In this document: positions 62,178 to 64,000 of the stretch, in pieces
How the letters are laid out: every line of letters starts with the position of its first letter
How positions within the stretch are numbered: position 1 is the stretch's first letter
Source: an uncultured Muribaculaceae bacterium
GTDB lineage: Bacteria; Bacteroidota; Bacteroidia; Bacteroidales; Muribaculaceae
Assembly (NCBI GenBank): GCA_944321875.1
Contig: CALUMX010000004.1
Span: 61,848-125,847, forward strand
Direction: 5' to 3'
Length of the DNA: 64,000 bases
Made by a program: the position numbers and the translations under genes
Notes under the pieces: generated by a model
What the model saw: the letters and a program-made list of their open reading frames with translations, nothing else
What the model was told of the DNA's origin: nothing
Databases searched by the model: none

Positions 62178-63895
62178 GTTTTCCTTTTTTTCTTGCCGTC
62201 GGCTTTCTCTTTTGAAAATTTAATTTTCCAAAGTACGGCATTGTTGCCTCCGACAACTGTAGCAAACGGTTCTGTGGCCGACAAGTGTTTCTTCTGCCGG
62301 CGACCGGTCAGAAGCTCAACGGCCATATAATCACCCGGGACAAGCTTCAGGAAGTCGAATGCATGCTGCGGAATGTTGATTTTGCACTCCTGAGGCATAT
62401 CTCCGAAATTAACAATCACGACAATCAACTCTTCCTCATGTTTCCGCAAATAAGCGTAAACTCTATGAGGGTCAAGGCTTGGGTTATGGTAGTTGACATA
62501 CATCAAATCGAAAAAATTGCCATCGCTGATAGCCGGCTCTTTGCGCGACATTGTCAGAATACGCTTGTAGGTTTCACGCAGATTGATTTCCGCCATCGAC
62601 AGATTGGCATAGTCGCATTTGCCCTTATTATACCATTTCCGCAAAGCAGGAACGCTCCAATAGTCAAAAATGGTAGTCCGACCATCCCGTCCGCTGAATC
62701 CTTCCGCGTCTTCCGCCTTCTCACCAAGTTCCTGTCCTGCATATATCATGACCGGTCCCGTTGAGAATGTCGCACTGACAACCAAAGAAGGAATTACCAA
62801 CGAAGCATCGCCGGCATATTCTTTCGAAGCGAATCGCTGCTCATCATGATTCTCAAGAAAATTCAACATGTGATTGGATATTCCGTCAACCGTCTGCCAG
62901 CAGCCTGTAATCTGTGCTGCCGATACGTTATGGCATTGAACACCACGCAACGTGTCGTAGAGATTGACCTTATCGTACAGGTAATCAAATCCTCCACGGA
63001 AAATATAATCTCTATAAATGTTTACATCATACAGCTCTGCGATAAACTTAACCTCCGGATATTTGCTCTTAACCGAAGCAATGGCCCATTCCCAAAACTC
63101 AACAGGAACCATGTGAACCATATCGCACCGGAATCCGTCAACGCCCTTCTGAGCCCAGAACCGGAGTATGTTCAACATCTTCAACCATGTATCGGGAATT
63201 GGTGAGAAATGACGGCTGCCATCACCATAATCAACGCCATAGTTCAACTTAACTGTCTCATACCAGTCATATTGATTCGGGAAAGCATTGAAGCAGTCAT
63301 TTCCGGAAGCTTTGGCCGGAAATTCAACATATTCATCCTTCCCTTTTCCCAAATCAATCGAGGGTTGAAACTTCTGACGGGTAATATAATAAAAGTTATT
63401 GGACGGACTGAAAAACATTTCCGTATTGTCCTGCTTTCCAAAATCCTCCACTCCTGCCGGTGCAGCATCCGAATGGTACTGACGGGCCACGTGATTAGGA
63501 ACGAAATCAATAATCACTTTCAGTCCGCAATCATGAGTACGCTTAACCAAGGCCTCAAACTCAGCCATGCGGTTCGGAACGTCCTCTGCCAAATCAGGAG
63601 AAATATCATAGTAATCTTTAATCGCATAGGGAGACCCAGCCTTTCCTTTTACAACATGGGGGTTGTCCGGCAATATGCCATAGGCAGAATAGTCAGTAGC
63701 AGTAGCATGCTCAATCACTCCCGTGTACCACACGTGGGTAACACCAAGTTCCGCAATAGATTGCAATACATGTGGCGTAAAGTCGTTTAATTTGCCACAT
63801 CCATTCTGAAGAATTGTTCCATTCGGAACACAAGACTCATTCGTGTTGGTAAATAAGCGAGTAAATATCTGATATATGATTAGTTTGTCATTCAT
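62162..63895 (-). CDS. GH13 alpha-amylase family protein, cytosolic
   Basis: 577 residues without a signal peptide. The GH13 barrel begins at YQIFTRLF and has conserved regions I (VIIDFVPNHVAR), II with nucleophile Asp in GFRCDMVHM, III with acid Glu in FIAELYD, and IV NFLENHDEQRF with the third Asp. A C-terminal beta domain follows (about 485-577), ending in a basic tail (KADGKKKRKTLAGK). It should hydrolyse alpha-1,4-glucans or maltodextrins inside the cell, alongside the GH57/GT4/GH133 operon at 6709-11362. Promoter at 63913-63920. Confidence 0.93.
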   Translation of the reverse strand: MNDKLIIYQIFTRLFTNTNESCVPNGTILQNGCGKLNDFTPHVLQSIAELGVTHVWYTGVIEHATATDYSAYGILPDNPHVVKGKAGSPYAIKDYYDISPDLAEDVPNRMAEFEALVKRTHDCGLKVIIDFVPNHVARQYHSDAAPAGVEDFGKQDNTEMFFSPSNNFYYITRQKFQPSIDLGKGKDEYVEFPAKASGNDCFNAFPNQYDWYETVKLNYGVDYGDGSRHFSPIPDTWLKMLNILRFWAQKGVDGFRCDMVHMVPVEFWEWAIASVKSKYPEVKFIAELYDVNIYRDYIFRGGFDYLYDKVNLYDTLRGVQCHNVSAAQITGCWQTVDGISNHMLNFLENHDEQRFASKEYAGDASLVIPSLVVSATFSTGPVMIYAGQELGEKAEDAEGFSGRDGRTTIFDYWSVPALRKWYNKGKCDYANLSMAEINLRETYKRILTMSRKEPAISDGNFFDLMYVNYHNPSLDPHRVYAYLRKHEEELIVVIVNFGDMPQECKINIPQHAFDFLKLVPGDYMAVELLTGRRQKKHLSATEPFATVVGGNNAVLWKIKFSKEKADGKKKRKTLAGK

Positions 63896-63912
63896 GATTT
63901 AAATCTTTTCCA

Positions 63913-63920
63913 CAAACTTA
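63913..63920 (-). promoter_or_regulatory. -7 promoter element of the GH13 gene
   Basis: CAAACTTA on plus reads TAAGTTTG on minus, an exact TAnnTTTG, giving a leader of about 11 nt. No clear -33 box. Confidence 0.5.
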
Positions 63921-64000
63921 CGGAAAATCTCTGGAATATCCGCCGAATTGCAGCAGATTAACGCAACAGGATTTGATAATTAGGGAGTTAGAGGAAAAAT

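Overview
The window reads as about 64 kb of chromosome from a member of the Bacteroidales (Bacteroides/Prevotella-like gut lineage). The evidence is the gene content: Bacteroidetes-specific families such as DUF4301, DUF4886, the OMP_b-brl_3-type outer-membrane barrel, the GH133/GT4/GH57 alpha-glucan trio and a RapZ-C/sugar-kinase fusion. Many genes are also preceded by the Bacteroidetes promoter signature, a -7 box TAnnTTTG that in several cases sits about 20 nt after a -33 TTTG. No rRNA, tRNA, CRISPR array, prophage or insertion sequence was seen. Most of the window is ordinary core genome in short operons.

Layout, left to right. 1-67 is the tail of a membrane protein. 259-6580 holds transketolase, a large secreted M16 protease and a secreted esterase. 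6709-11362 is a minus-strand alpha-glucan operon: cytosolic debranching enzyme, GT4 glycosyltransferase, and GH57 amylase with a lysine/threonine tail. 11494-14664 carries a lipid kinase, a DUF308 membrane protein, a cytidylate-kinase-like protein and a YigZ protein. 14665-16678 is AT-rich and gene-poor around one XRE regulator. 16679-21680 holds an outer-membrane barrel gene split by a one-base frameshift, a Spy-like periplasmic protein, and a divergent LytS/LytTR two-component pair. 21734-30640 is a series of minus-strand housekeeping genes: M16 protease, cyclophilin lipoprotein, HAD phosphatase, queuosine-precursor transporter, rpe, DedA, UDG-family protein, CPBP protease and ligA.

30832-39516 is a plus-strand cell-envelope block: purH, mreBCD and PBP2, then a Nudix hydrolase, an AmgK-like kinase fused to a RapZ C-terminal domain, and a MurU-like uridylyltransferase. 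The last two suggest peptidoglycan amino-sugar recycling next to the rod-elongation machinery. 39681-49964 mixes secreted enzymes (hydrolase plus CMD-cupin, secreted GH133, DUF4886) with tcdA, a Usp protein, a small HTH protein, a GNAT and DUF4301. 50076-59771 is plus-strand: RelA/SpoT homologue, an overlapping lipoprotein, ftsY, rimO, isochorismate synthase, a GH20 hexosaminidase and a K+ channel. 59828-63895 is minus-strand: leuB, prs and a cytosolic GH13 amylase.

The most unusual signals are four. (1) A dispersed, structured repeat of about 80 bp is present twice, 46 kb apart. Each copy contains a consensus Bacteroidetes promoter with identical geometry pointing at the adjacent minus-strand gene (yigZ, leuB), and the outer stem shows a compensatory base change. 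(2) The kinase-RapZ fusion sits beside a MurU homologue. (3) The outer-membrane barrel gene is frameshifted at a G4 tract. (4) The RelA/SpoT protein has lost the HD hydrolase dyad but keeps the RxKD synthetase motif normally seen in bifunctional enzymes. Functions are assigned by reading motifs only; no database search was run.
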